A stretch of DNA of 64,000 bases from Xylophilus sp. Leaf220 (GCF_001421705.1 NZ_LMKO01000022.1:372339-436338), one strand, 5' to 3'; positions 50,993 through 60,222 are shown, numbered from the stretch's first letter. The notes: generated by a model from the letters alone, not told the origin. A program made the numbers and translations.

Positions 50993-52693
50993 TTAAGGGT
51001 TGGCAACCAGCGAAGGCGTGGTCTTGTGCTTGAAAGCCCAGCTGTAGTTGGTCGACACGCCGTTGGCTGGCGAACCGATGGCGCTGGTGTAAGCCGAGCC
51101 CAGAACTGGCAGACCGCCTGCATTGCCGGCATCCACGAATGGACCAGGCGTTGCAATGGTCAGCCAACCTTCTTGGTAGCTGGTGAACACGTCCTTGGCA
51201 GCGACCGCTGCGCCCAACACGCCGTTGCCGGCTGGGTTGGAAGCATTGCCGTTGATGGTAAGCACGCTGACTTCACCGCAGAAGCTCAGCGGTGCCGTGC
51301 CAGTACCTGGAGAAACGACAGCGCCGTTACCCGTGGTCACGGTGCGCTCCGAACGGTCAAATGCCGTTACCGGAGCGGCAGAACCGGTATTCACGCACAG
51401 CAGGTTACCCTGCAAGCTAGTGTTGCTTGCGATGAAGAACGTACGGCCCGTGAAGGTAGGGGCAGTGCTATAAACCGCGATCGGGCCAGCAACTGGTGCT
51501 CCGCCACCAATACCATTTGGCGCGCCAACGTAGCTAACCACAGCGTGATAGCGACGGGTAGGCAACGAGAACGTGAAGTCCGTCTTCGAGCCGATGGCTG
51601 CCAAGGTGCTGTAGTCGTTCTTGACGCTGGTCGTAGCCAACGAACCTGACAGGCGGGTAGCCTGAGCAGCCGGCGAACCCGTGCCAGTAGTGGCCAGAGG
51701 CGCCGTACCGGTGTATGGGGTCGACAGATCAGGGAAGTCGAATTCCAGAGGTGGAACGGTTGCAGCAACCACACCACCGTTGGTGCTGAAACCACCAACC
51801 AGCAGCGGATCAGCCGTCAGCAGGTTAGCTGCCGTCGTCTGGACAGCGTCGTTGGTTTGTGCAGCAAACACGAAACGGCCACGTGCAGCCACGCCGGTAG
51901 CAGCGGTCACCGCTTGCACAGCAGTCGATTCATTCGACCACGACAGGAACGCGTTGGCCGTGTTGATGATGAATGCGTTGGTGTACAGGCCGGTCGACGG
52001 GGTGTCGAAACCAAGCGCACGTGCCGAAGCCTCGTCAGCAAAGTTCGCAGGAACCGTCAGCTTGCTCAGAACGCTGTCGGTGCAAGGAGCGACGCCACCG
52101 ACGTGCTTCGTCGCGTAGTACAGATCAGGAGCGGCAGCGGTACCGGCGGTAGGCGGAATGTCAGCCATCGTCAGAACTTCGACGTAGCCTTCACGGGTCC
52201 ACTCAGCCTTCTGGGCTGCGGTGAAACCTGCAGGCAGACGTGCGTCCACAAAACCGCGGTTCAGAGCAGCGATGCCAGGCAGCGTGCACGAGTTGTCGGT
52301 CGTCACCAGACGCGAGGTTCCGGTGGTTGGATCACGGCTGATGTTGGCGGTCCAGATGTCGCCAGGCGACAGGAACAGCGTAAAGTCGAAAATGTCGTCG
52401 GAGTTGGCGGCCGAACGGAAGCGCACCTTGACTGCCTTGCCGTTGACGGTGTCGGAGTTGGTGATGCTGAACAGCGTTTGGTTGCCGTTCTGCGTGCTGA
52501 AGTAAGGAATCACGCCGATGTGGCCGATGCCGCCTGGATTCAGTTCGAGCGTAGCGCCAGCGGTCGTGGCGGTGAAGGTGTTGGCCGAGAGTGGGCCGGT
52601 ACCGGAGATCGACACGGCTGCGTTGGCTGCGCCGGCAAGCGTCAGGCCAGCGACTGCTGCACCGATGCTCAGAGACAGAAGATTCTTCTTCAT
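50993..52693 (-). CDS. Secreted surface-protein candidate (S-layer-like)
   Basis: The 566-residue protein has a clear signal peptide (residues 1-25, ending 'LTLAGAANA') and no further hydrophobic segment. The body is Thr/Ala/Gly/Asn-rich with very few Lys, typical of beta-rich exported or S-layer proteins. Only four Cys are present. It ends 'KTTPSLVANP' with no PEP-CTERM or LPXTG signal. The strong ribosome site ('tggagttatta' before the ATG), own terminator and codon choice suggest high expression. I do not recognise the family; nanopod/S-layer proteins of Comamonadaceae (NpdA-like) are a possible comparison. T2SS and PpiC genes flank it. Confidence 0.7.
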   Translation of the reverse strand: MKKNLLSLSIGAAVAGLTLAGAANAAVSISGTGPLSANTFTATTAGATLELNPGGIGHIGVIPYFSTQNGNQTLFSITNSDTVNGKAVKVRFRSAANSDDIFDFTLFLSPGDIWTANISRDPTTGTSRLVTTDNSCTLPGIAALNRGFVDARLPAGFTAAQKAEWTREGYVEVLTMADIPPTAGTAAAPDLYYATKHVGGVAPCTDSVLSKLTVPANFADEASARALGFDTPSTGLYTNAFIINTANAFLSWSNESTAVQAVTAATGVAARGRFVFAAQTNDAVQTTAANLLTADPLLVGGFSTNGGVVAATVPPLEFDFPDLSTPYTGTAPLATTGTGSPAAQATRLSGSLATTSVKNDYSTLAAIGSKTDFTFSLPTRRYHAVVSYVGAPNGIGGGAPVAGPIAVYSTAPTFTGRTFFIASNTSLQGNLLCVNTGSAAPVTAFDRSERTVTTGNGAVVSPGTGTAPLSFCGEVSVLTINGNASNPAGNGVLGAAVAAKDVFTSYQEGWLTIATPGPFVDAGNAGGLPVLGSAYTSAIGSPANGVSTNYSWAFKHKTTPSLVANP

Positions 52694-53040
52694 TAATAAC
52701 TCCATGGAAAAAGTTGGTAAGCGCAACTACAAAGAGCGTGTACGCCACGAGATGGTAGCAGGGGGAGCTTGGTGCCAAAGAACTTTTGGCAGGCCGCTCC
52801 TCTTGTGTTGGGTCATTGCAACGCCTGGGTTTGCCGGAGAGGTCGAGACCTCCCATATGGCACAAGCCAGATGATGCAGGTCGCCCACGCGCAAGCTAGC
52901 AGCAATGCCCTCCCTAACGCAGTCACGTCTCGACGAGAGCGGTGCGAAGCGTAGCGGCACGCCCCTGCGAGGTCAAACGTTTTTTGTGCAATTGCGCCAA
53001 ATACTTGCCGTATGTAAGCGTAAGACCGGCCAGTGCAAAC
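52694..53040. other. Non-coding leader/promoter gap upstream of the secreted-protein gene
   Basis: Together with the terminator that follows, this is the only gap longer than 300 bases. It holds no convincing gene on either strand. It includes a candidate promoter for the secreted-protein gene (52949-52977, minus), implying a long 5' untranslated leader of about 250 bases, and is bounded by the T2SS operon terminator at 53042-53076. Confidence 0.6.
52949..52977 (-). promoter_or_regulatory. Candidate sigma-70 promoter for the secreted protein
   Basis: On the minus strand TTGACC (52977-52972) and TACGCT (52954-52949) are separated by 17 bases. The fit is fair to the -35 but weak to the -10 box. 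Confidence 0.3.
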
Positions 53041-53041
53041 A

Positions 53042-53076
53042 AAAAAGCCGGCTTCCTTACAGAGATCCGGCTTTTT
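53042..53076 (-). terminator. Rho-independent terminator closing the T2SS operon
   Basis: aaaaagccgg (53042-53051) pairs with ccggcttttt (53067-53076) over a 15-base loop. The run of U on the minus strand comes directly after the stop of the lipoprotein gene at 53096; the A/T arms would let it work in both directions. Confidence 0.9.
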
Positions 53077-53095
53077 CTTACATATAGAGAGCTAT

Positions 53096-53569
53096 CTACA
53101 ACCGCGGCAGGAAGTACCAGCGGTTGCCTTCCTTGACCCAGCTTTCGTCGATCGCAGTGGTCAGGGTCGGTGCGCCACGCATGGGCGACACGTTCCTGAC
53201 GGTGATCTCCATCACCACATTGCAGGCCGCGTCGGAACTGCACTCCACCTTCGCCACCTTCGCATCGGTCCAGGCAGAAGCTGAACCATACAAGCTGCGA
53301 TAAGACTTGGCATCCTTGACAGCCTTGTACGAAGGGGCAGTGAACTCGTAGGACGACTCGAACTTGTCCGCGCGCATCAGGTTCCAGCGCTCGTTGGCAC
53401 GCTGTGCCACGACTTCTTCGGTGGTCTTGGGCGACAGAGAGGCGCATCCGCTCAGCAGGATCGCAACGCCTGCACCCGCTAGGGCCAGCCGGGAGGCGGC
53501 CTTTGCCGCACGCACTGGAGTCGATGAAGCTGCAAAAGCAGACTGGTTCTTGTTGTTGGACAGTTGCAT
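53096..53569 (-). CDS. T2SS-associated lipoprotein (NTF2-like)
   Basis: The 157-residue protein has a long N-terminal leader, a lipobox 'AILLSGCAS' (Cys at about 43), and a mature part with the layout of an NTF2-like or small periplasmic domain ('RANERWNLMRADKFESSYEF', 'DESWVKEGNRWYFLPRL'). It is the last gene of the gsp operon, 16 bp after gspD. A pilotin-like role for the secretin is an appealing guess, but the sequence does not match GspS/AspS motifs that I know. Confidence 0.7.
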   Translation of the reverse strand: MQLSNNKNQSAFAASSTPVRAAKAASRLALAGAGVAILLSGCASLSPKTTEEVVAQRANERWNLMRADKFESSYEFTAPSYKAVKDAKSYRSLYGSASAWTDAKVAKVECSSDAACNVVMEITVRNVSPMRGAPTLTTAIDESWVKEGNRWYFLPRL

Positions 53570-53585
53570 GGCTGTTCACTTTCAC

Positions 53586-56039
53586 TTAGTTGGGAGCACT
53601 CGTGCCCGCTGCTGGCAGCAAGGAGACGCCAGGAGCTTGCTCGACTTTGGGATCCAGCGCACCGGCAGGTGCACGGCCGCGGTTGGAGAGGCGGTCGTCC
53701 TGAAAAATTCCCTTCATCCGGTCGCGCATCTCGGTGCCGACTTCTCGAATGTCTTCATCGGAGCGAACGACCCGAGGGGTAAGGATCACGACCAGTTCCG
53801 TCCGATCGAGCACTCTGCTGGTCGCACTGAATGCTGCGCCCACCACGGGAAGGTCTTTCAAGAATGGAATACCTGTGCGCCCGTTGGTGGTGTTGTCGCG
53901 GATCAGCCCTCCCAGCACCAACGCGTCGCCTGAGCGTACAGCAACCTTGCTCGTGATCTGGCGTTGCCTGAAGGTCGGGGTGGTGGTGGTCCCTACATCG
54001 GTAACGGCCTGCGTAAGCAGCATCGTCACTACATTACCCGCATTGACCGACGGCATGACCTGCAGCTGCACGCCTGTGTCCTTGTACTGAATATTCGTAG
54101 TGGCGAACCCGGTTGAGCTGACAGTAGTACCGGTCTGGATAGGAACTTGGTCACCCACAACGATCGATGCGGTCTGGTTGTCCAGCACCATCAGCGACGG
54201 GCTGGAGATCACTTTTACTAAATCCTTCTTGGCAAGCGCGGTCAGAACAACACTAACGTCCTGAGCAGTGCGCCCCAAAGAGTAGGCAAATCCGCCCGCT
54301 ACCGCTGCAGGGGTTGCGGTTGCAAGAGTTGGCACACCACCCAACGAACCCTGCCCCTGGTAGGCCCCGCTGTTCTTAAAGAACCACTCGAGTCCATACT
54401 GGAGTTCGTCTTTCAGGGTCACCTCAATGATGCTGGCCTCGATCAGAACCTGCGCAGAACGAACGTCCAGCCGCTTCAATGTGGCCTCGATCTTCGCAAA
54501 CTCGCTCGCCGTGGCGTAGACCAAGATCGAGTTGTTGACCTCGTCTGCGATCACCCTCACGCCGTTTTCGAGGGCGGTCGCGCTCACGCCTGTTTGGTTA
54601 CCGCTGCTCCTATTGCCACCAAATGCGTTTCCGGTATTTCCGAAGCCGCTGCTACCGCCGAAGCCAGAGCCGCCACCAAAGCCTCCGCTGCCGCTCCCAA
54701 AACTGTTGCTACCAGTGTTGAAGCTGTTTCCACCCGCGTTTGCAAAACCACCCGTATTGCCAAAGCCACTGTTGCTCGTACCAAATCCGCCCGTCGCCCC
54801 GCTTGAACTACCCAAACCCGGGGCGATGCCGTTGCCGCCTGTGGCATTGTTGCTACTGCCACCATAGATTCCAGTCAAAACGGTAGCCAGATGGCGCGCA
54901 TTACCGTTCTGAACACCATAGACATTGAGCTGCGGCTCGGTACTGTTGCTGTTGGGCCTGTCCAGTCTTTCGATCCAGCGCCGCGCTTCATCCAGCGCCG
55001 ATGCTCGGGGCGACACGACAAGAATGCTGTTGATGCGCTCTATCGGCATCACACGAACACCGCCGAAAAGTGCGCTGGTACCGCCATCAGCAGCGGCAGC
55101 AGCAGCGCTCGCATTGCTGCTGGCCGCAGGAGCGGTACTAGCAGTTCCTCCTCGTCCTGGCGCAGGAGCAGCAGCTGGACGTCCTCCCCCATTGATCACC
55201 TGCAACGCTGCCTCAACTTCGGCCACTGACGCGTACTTGAGTGGAAACACGCCGACCGACATGCCCTTGAGCAGGTCGATGTCGAAGGTGTTGACGATGT
55301 CGAGCCAGCCCTCGGCCTGGGTGCGAGTGCCCGCCATCACGAGCAGGTTGCGGACAGGATCGACGCGGATCAGCGCATCGGCGCCGGCGATGGGCCTCAG
55401 GATCGCCGCCATCTCGGCCGCGCCGATGAACTGAAGCGGTACCACGATAGAACCCGAGCCCGGCGGCAGCACACCGTTCGATGCCTGGCGCGGCGCCGAC
55501 ACGATGCCCCGCAGCGCTTCGGCTTTGCCGATGTGGTACGTGCCGCGCGCGTCGCGGGCCATCACCAGCCCGTTGGCCTGCAAGGCCGTTTCCAGCAGAA
55601 AGACGGCCTGGTCGGGGCTTACCGCCTGGCGGGTGGCAATCGTGACCGAGCCGGTCACCTGGCCATGGAACACCACTTCGGCCTTGGCGATCTCGGTCAG
55701 GATGACGCTGGCCACCTCGGCAATAGGCGCATCCTCGAACTTGAAGCTGCTGGGCGCGCCGGCAATGGCGCGGGTGACGGGGCGCGGCGCTGCGATGACG
55801 CGGTCGGTGCCGCGCAGGATGCGGGGCTCGTTCGTCGGTGGTGCCGGTGCCGCTGCAGGTGGCGCTGCAGGCGGCAGGGCGCCCGGCATGGACAACAGCT
55901 CGCCGGCGGCAGTGGAGACGGCTCCGGGATCGGCTGAAAGTTGCTGTTGTTGCTGCAGCGCATCCGGCATCTGTGCCATGGCGCTGTGGCATACGGCAGC
56001 GACCAGTGCGGTCAGCGTAGCGTTTCGAATTTGATTCAT
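53586..56039 (-). CDS. gspD: T2SS outer-membrane secretin GspD
   Basis: The 817-residue secretin has a signal peptide (1-23). N0 (about 90-170) and N1-N3 modules come next ('FIGAAEMAAILRPIAGADAL', 'VFPLKYASVAEVEAALQVI', 'GVRVMPIERINSILVVSPRA'). The C-terminal secretin domain runs from 'RSAQVLIEASIIEVTLKDE' to 'PFLKDLPVVGAAFSATS'. It forms the outer-membrane gate. A Gly/Asn/Ser/Phe-rich insert of about 90 residues (54590-54865) separates N3 parts, with repeats such as GFGNTGG. The start at 56039 is used because an upstream extension lacks a signal peptide. Confidence 0.95.
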   Translation of the reverse strand: MNQIRNATLTALVAAVCHSAMAQMPDALQQQQQLSADPGAVSTAAGELLSMPGALPPAAPPAAAPAPPTNEPRILRGTDRVIAAPRPVTRAIAGAPSSFKFEDAPIAEVASVILTEIAKAEVVFHGQVTGSVTIATRQAVSPDQAVFLLETALQANGLVMARDARGTYHIGKAEALRGIVSAPRQASNGVLPPGSGSIVVPLQFIGAAEMAAILRPIAGADALIRVDPVRNLLVMAGTRTQAEGWLDIVNTFDIDLLKGMSVGVFPLKYASVAEVEAALQVINGGGRPAAAPAPGRGGTASTAPAASSNASAAAAAADGGTSALFGGVRVMPIERINSILVVSPRASALDEARRWIERLDRPNSNSTEPQLNVYGVQNGNARHLATVLTGIYGGSSNNATGGNGIAPGLGSSSGATGGFGTSNSGFGNTGGFANAGGNSFNTGSNSFGSGSGGFGGGSGFGGSSGFGNTGNAFGGNRSSGNQTGVSATALENGVRVIADEVNNSILVYATASEFAKIEATLKRLDVRSAQVLIEASIIEVTLKDELQYGLEWFFKNSGAYQGQGSLGGVPTLATATPAAVAGGFAYSLGRTAQDVSVVLTALAKKDLVKVISSPSLMVLDNQTASIVVGDQVPIQTGTTVSSTGFATTNIQYKDTGVQLQVMPSVNAGNVVTMLLTQAVTDVGTTTTPTFRQRQITSKVAVRSGDALVLGGLIRDNTTNGRTGIPFLKDLPVVGAAFSATSRVLDRTELVVILTPRVVRSDEDIREVGTEMRDRMKGIFQDDRLSNRGRAPAGALDPKVEQAPGVSLLPAAGTSAPN

Positions 56040-56125
56040 ACGTGATATGAAGAAGCACGGCCTGGGGCAGCACTCTCTTGTGAAATGACGCGGGAAGAAA
56101 AGCGTTGGGACCCGAACCCTTAGGG

Positions 56126-56734
56126 CTACGGGGGTGGCCCCGTGCGGCCGTTGCCCCACTGCATCGTGGCAGGACGGGCATTGCTATGGTCGAATGCGGC
56201 AGCGCCCTGTACCCCGGGTTTGGCACGCAGCAACTTGATGACACGGGTTTCGGCCCCGCGAACGAAAGTGATGTCACGGTCGACGATGGATGCGACCTTC
56301 CAGTCGCCCAACATTCCGCCGGCCAGGATGCGGCGTGGTTTGCCGCCCACATCGGCAATGATGCCGCTCGCTCCGGCAACCACGAAGGTGCCGTAGATGC
56401 GGGTCGTCGCCAACGCGTCGGGTGCTGAAGGTGCCGCATTGGTTTTTTCGACAGGCTTTGGGGGAGGTGGACGACGCGTCGAGGAGAACAGGGGGCGCTC
56501 CAGGATCGCCGCATACTGGCCCGCGCTGGGTGGCTGCATCCTCTCCAGGACGGTACCCGCACCCGCTTGCGATAGATCCGGGCGTAACGGCGCCGGTGCT
56601 TTCCATTGCGCATTGCGCAGCGTACCGTTGGGGCGCAGCCACAATGCCAATAGCAGTACGGCCAACACGACCGGCAACGCCATGAGCAGCTGTGGCGCTC
56701 TGGCCTGGAAGCGCTGAAAAGAACGAGTGCTCAT
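56126..56734 (-). CDS. T2SS GspC/GspN-like inner-membrane protein
   Basis: The 202-residue protein has one N-terminal helix (residues 15-33, 'LLMALPVVLAVLLLALWLR'). A Pro-rich linker with 'LERPLFSSTRRPPPPKP' leads to a homology-region-like domain ('RIYGTFVVAGASGIIADVGG', 'GDWKVASIVDRDITFVRG'). It resembles the GspC HR domain or PilP and would link the platform to GspD. There is no PDZ domain. It starts in ATGA overlap with gspM, 86 bp before gspD. Confidence 0.7.
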   Translation of the reverse strand: MSTRSFQRFQARAPQLLMALPVVLAVLLLALWLRPNGTLRNAQWKAPAPLRPDLSQAGAGTVLERMQPPSAGQYAAILERPLFSSTRRPPPPKPVEKTNAAPSAPDALATTRIYGTFVVAGASGIIADVGGKPRRILAGGMLGDWKVASIVDRDITFVRGAETRVIKLLRAKPGVQGAAAFDHSNARPATMQWGNGRTGPPP

Positions 56735-57276
56735 GAGCGGGCACGCAATACCGAAAAGGAAAACTGCATGGTCAACCGGGTAGCGTCGGCGCGAAGATAG
56801 CTACTGCCCTGGATCGTCATCCGGTCGATCAGGATCGCCGGGCTCTGACTGCCGATGCTAACCAGCGCAGCCTGCAATGCAGATGGCTCGCCCTCGGCCC
56901 GCACGCTGATAGGCACCCGCTCGAAGTCGCCCTCGGTCTTACCTGCCAACACCTGGCTGCTGGCGATGTCGAGCTTTGCGCCGGTAAACAGGTCACGAAT
57001 CTTCTGCTGCGCATCGTTGCCGGCCTGGGCGCCATCCTGCGAGGCGGGATAGACGAACTTGGCAACGGCGTTGCGCGCCGAAGCATCCGCCTGCTCCAGT
57101 TGAGCTTGCGAAGCCTCGATTCCCAGCAAGCGGGCATAGCGCGGCTCCAGCTGCTCGAGATTTTTTTGCGCAGCGGCATGCCGGGTCCACAAATACGAGG
57201 CACCCAGCAAAAGTGGAACCAGGAGCAGCAGACCAATGGCGAGCAAAGCAAGCCGGTCCTGACGACGTAAGTACAC
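56731..57276 (-). CDS. gspM: T2SS GspM-like protein (PilO type)
   Basis: This 181-residue bitopic protein has a helix at residues 9-29 and a coiled-coil heptad stretch (30-80). A ferredoxin-like periplasmic domain ends 'ILIDRMTIQGSSYLRADATR'. It belongs to the GspMb/PilO group, which partners the PilN-like protein encoded just upstream. GTG start at 57276; 14 bp from gspL, overlapping the next gene by 4 bp. Part of the inner-membrane platform. Confidence 0.75.
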   Translation of the reverse strand: MYLRRQDRLALLAIGLLLLVPLLLGASYLWTRHAAAQKNLEQLEPRYARLLGIEASQAQLEQADASARNAVAKFVYPASQDGAQAGNDAQQKIRDLFTGAKLDIASSQVLAGKTEGDFERVPISVRAEGEPSALQAALVSIGSQSPAILIDRMTIQGSSYLRADATRLTMQFSFSVLRARS

Positions 57277-57290
57277 GGATGAAATCCTGG

Positions 57291-58685
57291 TTAGGGAGCA
57301 GGGGCCGGAGCAGGCGGTGCCACCGGTGCAGGAGCGGTTCCGCCGATCGTGGCCGTGGGTCGCCGCGGCGCGCCTTCTTCTACAGGGGCGGGTGCGCTGA
57401 CAGGGGCCGGCGCTTGCTCAGCAGGTGCAAGTTTGGAATAGTAGGACGCGGGTGGCGGGCCTGCCGGCAAAGACGGGCCGCTCGGGGCGGTCGGGCCGCG
57501 CGGATAGATCGACGCCGCCCTCTCGTCGGCATCGTTCATCCGCAGCGGCGAAGCTGCGGCGGGCTCCTGGGCGGCAGCACCGATCGGAACTGCGGTGGAT
57601 GCTGAGCGCGCCGGCAATCCTGCGACCTCCAACTGAAACTCGATGCCGAACGTTTCTTTGGATGCACCTGCCTGCCGTGTCGCGGCCTGGGGGGCTCGCA
57701 GTGCCAAAACCCCAGGTGTTGCGGCCAACCGGCTCATCAATGCCGCAGCATTGTCGGTGAGGCCCGCGATGGACACCTTGGCACCATCGATCTGGACGGT
57801 CTGTAGGTATGTGTCATCTTGAAGCGCATCGGTCAGTAGCGCCAGGACCTTCAATGGCGCGGAGCTTTCGGCTACGGCAATTTCAAGGTTCTTGAGTCTC
57901 TCGGAAGACTGGGTGAATTTTTCTCGAGCGGATACAGCGGGTTGCGCGCGTCTCTGGGTTTCCGAAAGAGCGGCGTTGGCATCGCGCACCCTCAGCCACA
58001 GTTGCGCCGTCGGAGTGAGGGCAATCATGGCGGCCAACAATCCGCTCAACGCAAGCAGGGCATAGACACGCCGTTGCCTGAGCCGTGTATTGCGAGACCG
58101 CGCGGTCTCGCCGAATCCTTGCATTACGATAGGAGCCAGCGGCGGCGCGGCTGCCGAGATGGTTGCAGCCGAAAGCGGCAATACCCACACCTCGAGACTA
58201 TGCGCCTCCACACCAAGCTTCTGCGCAGCTTCGGGAAGCAGCCGTTCGACATGGGTGCGCGACGCCAATGCAACATCCAGTTGAAGCACGGTACGCGCAC
58301 TGGGCCGCAGCTGCCATCCCCATACCAGCTTGTCTGGCGCGAACGGGCTGATGGTCTGAACCTCGAGCGCCAATGCATCGGACACTTGGGCTAGCGGCAT
58401 GACCGGCATGGTGACCGTATGGCGCAAAACCACCGAATCGTCTATCTCTACCGCGTGGAATGATGGACGCCCCACTGGTTTGACCGCAGCCAAATTGCGA
58501 ACTTCTCGGCCGTCTTGCCACCGTTGGATACTGCCATCGGCACGCAGCAACGCCACGGCAGCGGGCGTATAGAGCCAGGTGAAGGGCGGACTCCGCAGAA
58601 CCTGGTCCCACAGTGTTGCCAACCCCTGAACGCCGGAGCGGAGATCGATGCCGAAAAGTCGAAGGTCTTGGGAAAGAGGCGTCAT
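57291..58685 (-). CDS. gspL: T2SS GspL-like protein (PilN/PilM-related)
   Basis: The 464-residue protein has a cytoplasmic actin-like-related N-terminal part (1-200), one membrane helix (about 208-226, 'VYALLALSGLLAAMIALTPT') and a PilN-like periplasmic domain ('LLTDALQDDTYLQTVQIDGA', 'VSIAGLTDNAAALMSRLAA'). The last 100 residues are Pro/Ala-rich and end in a Pro-Ala-Pro tail. It binds GspE and GspM in the platform. ATGA overlap with gspK (58682-58685). Confidence 0.75.
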   Translation of the reverse strand: MTPLSQDLRLFGIDLRSGVQGLATLWDQVLRSPPFTWLYTPAAVALLRADGSIQRWQDGREVRNLAAVKPVGRPSFHAVEIDDSVVLRHTVTMPVMPLAQVSDALALEVQTISPFAPDKLVWGWQLRPSARTVLQLDVALASRTHVERLLPEAAQKLGVEAHSLEVWVLPLSAATISAAAPPLAPIVMQGFGETARSRNTRLRQRRVYALLALSGLLAAMIALTPTAQLWLRVRDANAALSETQRRAQPAVSAREKFTQSSERLKNLEIAVAESSAPLKVLALLTDALQDDTYLQTVQIDGAKVSIAGLTDNAAALMSRLAATPGVLALRAPQAATRQAGASKETFGIEFQLEVAGLPARSASTAVPIGAAAQEPAAASPLRMNDADERAASIYPRGPTAPSGPSLPAGPPPASYYSKLAPAEQAPAPVSAPAPVEEGAPRRPTATIGGTAPAPVAPPAPAPAP

Positions 58686-59554
58686 GACCGATCAGTTGTG
58701 CCTGGCGTCACCGAAATGGCGCCACTGTTTTGCAGGATGCGCCACGGGAGTTCGCTCTGTGCGGAAGCCTGGAAAGTGATGCTTTGGGAAAAGCTCATGC
58801 CAGCCCCGTCTGGCAGCGGTACGTTCGCAGTAAGGCGATACGCCCGTGAGGTCGAGCCGCCGATGAATGACGCTTCGAGCTGCGTGAGGTCTATGCCGAC
58901 CTGCCGCGCATCTCGCGCGGCGGCGATGCGCGCAGCCACAGCCGCGTTGCCCCTGGCGAGCACCAGCAGAACCGCGCTCGGCGCGCTCAAAGGGTTGACC
59001 GTGCCGCCACTGGACTGCCCGGCAGCAATCAGCGGCGCGATCCTAGCATAGACGTCGTAGGGAAATCCGGGCACCAACATCAGGTCTTCCGGCGCCTCCA
59101 AACCCAGCGGCTGACCAGTCGAGCCGGGCCGGGTACGCCATTGAACCACTGCCTGAGCAGCAGCGGTTGCGGGCCCAGGCGCCAGGCCTCCTGCAATAAC
59201 GAAGAGCGCTTGAAGCAGCTCGGGCGATGCGCTCTTGACGTCTATCAGTCCGCCCATCGGCAGTACTTGTACCTGTACGTTGATGCCACGGTATGGCACG
59301 GCGACCACGGCTTGCTGGGTGATCGACGCAGGTTGCGCCGCCATCTGTTGCAAAACGATATTGATGGCCGCTTCGCCTTGCGCTCGTCCTTCCACGAACT
59401 GTCGCGCGCTAGTAGCTGCTCTTACCTCCTGGCGCACGGATCCGGTCATGCCGGTCAGCATCAAGCTCAATGCAGCCGTGATCCAAAGCACGGCGACCAA
59501 CGCCATACCATTCTGAAACCGCGCTTCCTGACCGGAGCGAGATGGCACCTTCAT
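58682..59554 (-). CDS. gspK: T2SS minor pseudopilin GspK
   Basis: The 290-residue minor pseudopilin caps the pseudopilus. The prepilin-type region is 'QNGMALVAVLWITAALSLML', without the Glu at +5, which is normal for GspK. The body carries the typical 'GLIDVKSASPELLQALFVIA' segment and a SAM-like helical insertion. It overlaps gspJ and gspL by 4 bp each. Confidence 0.85.
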   Translation of the reverse strand: MKVPSRSGQEARFQNGMALVAVLWITAALSLMLTGMTGSVRQEVRAATSARQFVEGRAQGEAAINIVLQQMAAQPASITQQAVVAVPYRGINVQVQVLPMGGLIDVKSASPELLQALFVIAGGLAPGPATAAAQAVVQWRTRPGSTGQPLGLEAPEDLMLVPGFPYDVYARIAPLIAAGQSSGGTVNPLSAPSAVLLVLARGNAAVAARIAAARDARQVGIDLTQLEASFIGGSTSRAYRLTANVPLPDGAGMSFSQSITFQASAQSELPWRILQNSGAISVTPGTTDRS

Positions 59555-60222
59555 GATCCGCTGCCGCCCACAACCGCACCGCCGCCCAAGGTTCTTCCGC
59601 CAAACTGTCGTAATGGCAGTACAAGGTCCGGCCAGCTACTCAAGGGCGTCGTGACGCGAATGTTTATGCGCCCTGGCAGCCGGTCGACGAATGGCCATGC
59701 TGGCCCCCACTGCCGCGGCTCGGTCTGATCGTCCTCATACGCAATTGAAAAATCGGTGAGGTCTGCAGCAAGTACCCGTGCATCGGCTTTGGACCAGTCA
59801 GGGAATCCCGAAACGTCGCTCCAGGGAATAAACCGGATGACCAGAGCCGATCGCCCATCGGAAGGTTCAGCTGCCAAACGAAAGAAATACCGACCGCCCG
59901 CCCCATAGCGTGGCGGCATCACGCCCACCCACGTCATTACCGCAGGCGCACCCTGAAAAAAGAACGTGGCCTGACCCTGCCCCTGGACTGCCATCGCCCT
60001 CTGAGCCCATACGCGCCCAGCAATCGTCTTCAAGAACCCGGTGCCGGTCCGAAAATCATCCACTCGCATCAATCGATCCGACACGCGATTGTCCGTCTGC
60101 ACCATGCCCCGCAGAGCAGCACCCAACGCCACCATGACCAGTGCCATCAGGGTGATCGCCACCAATACTTCGACGAGTGTGAAACCGCGCATGTACACGC
60201 GCCGCGCATACTGCCGCGTCAT
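59551..60222 (-). CDS. gspJ: T2SS minor pseudopilin GspJ
   Basis: This 223-residue pseudopilin has prepilin cleavage site MRG/FTLVEVLVA at residues 12-20 with the Glu+5. 'WVGVMPPRYGAGGRYFFRLA' in the body is typical of GspJ. The start at 60222 is set by ATGA overlap with gspI and by the short leader. Forms the tip complex with GspI and GspK. Confidence 0.88.
   Translation of the reverse strand: MTRQYARRVYMRGFTLVEVLVAITLMALVMVALGAALRGMVQTDNRVSDRLMRVDDFRTGTGFLKTIAGRVWAQRAMAVQGQGQATFFFQGAPAVMTWVGVMPPRYGAGGRYFFRLAAEPSDGRSALVIRFIPWSDVSGFPDWSKADARVLAADLTDFSIAYEDDQTEPRQWGPAWPFVDRLPGRINIRVTTPLSSWPDLVLPLRQFGGRTLGGGAVVGGSGS

Noticed and set aside
50993-52693. PEP-CTERM/exosortase substrate
   Set aside because: The C-terminus lacks Pro-Glu-Pro, the hydrophobic helix and the basic tail, and no exosortase gene is in the window.
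54590-54865. CRISPR-like short repeat array
   Set aside because: The repeats are in frame with GspD and code for Gly/Asn/Phe-rich protein; spacing and sequence are irregular.
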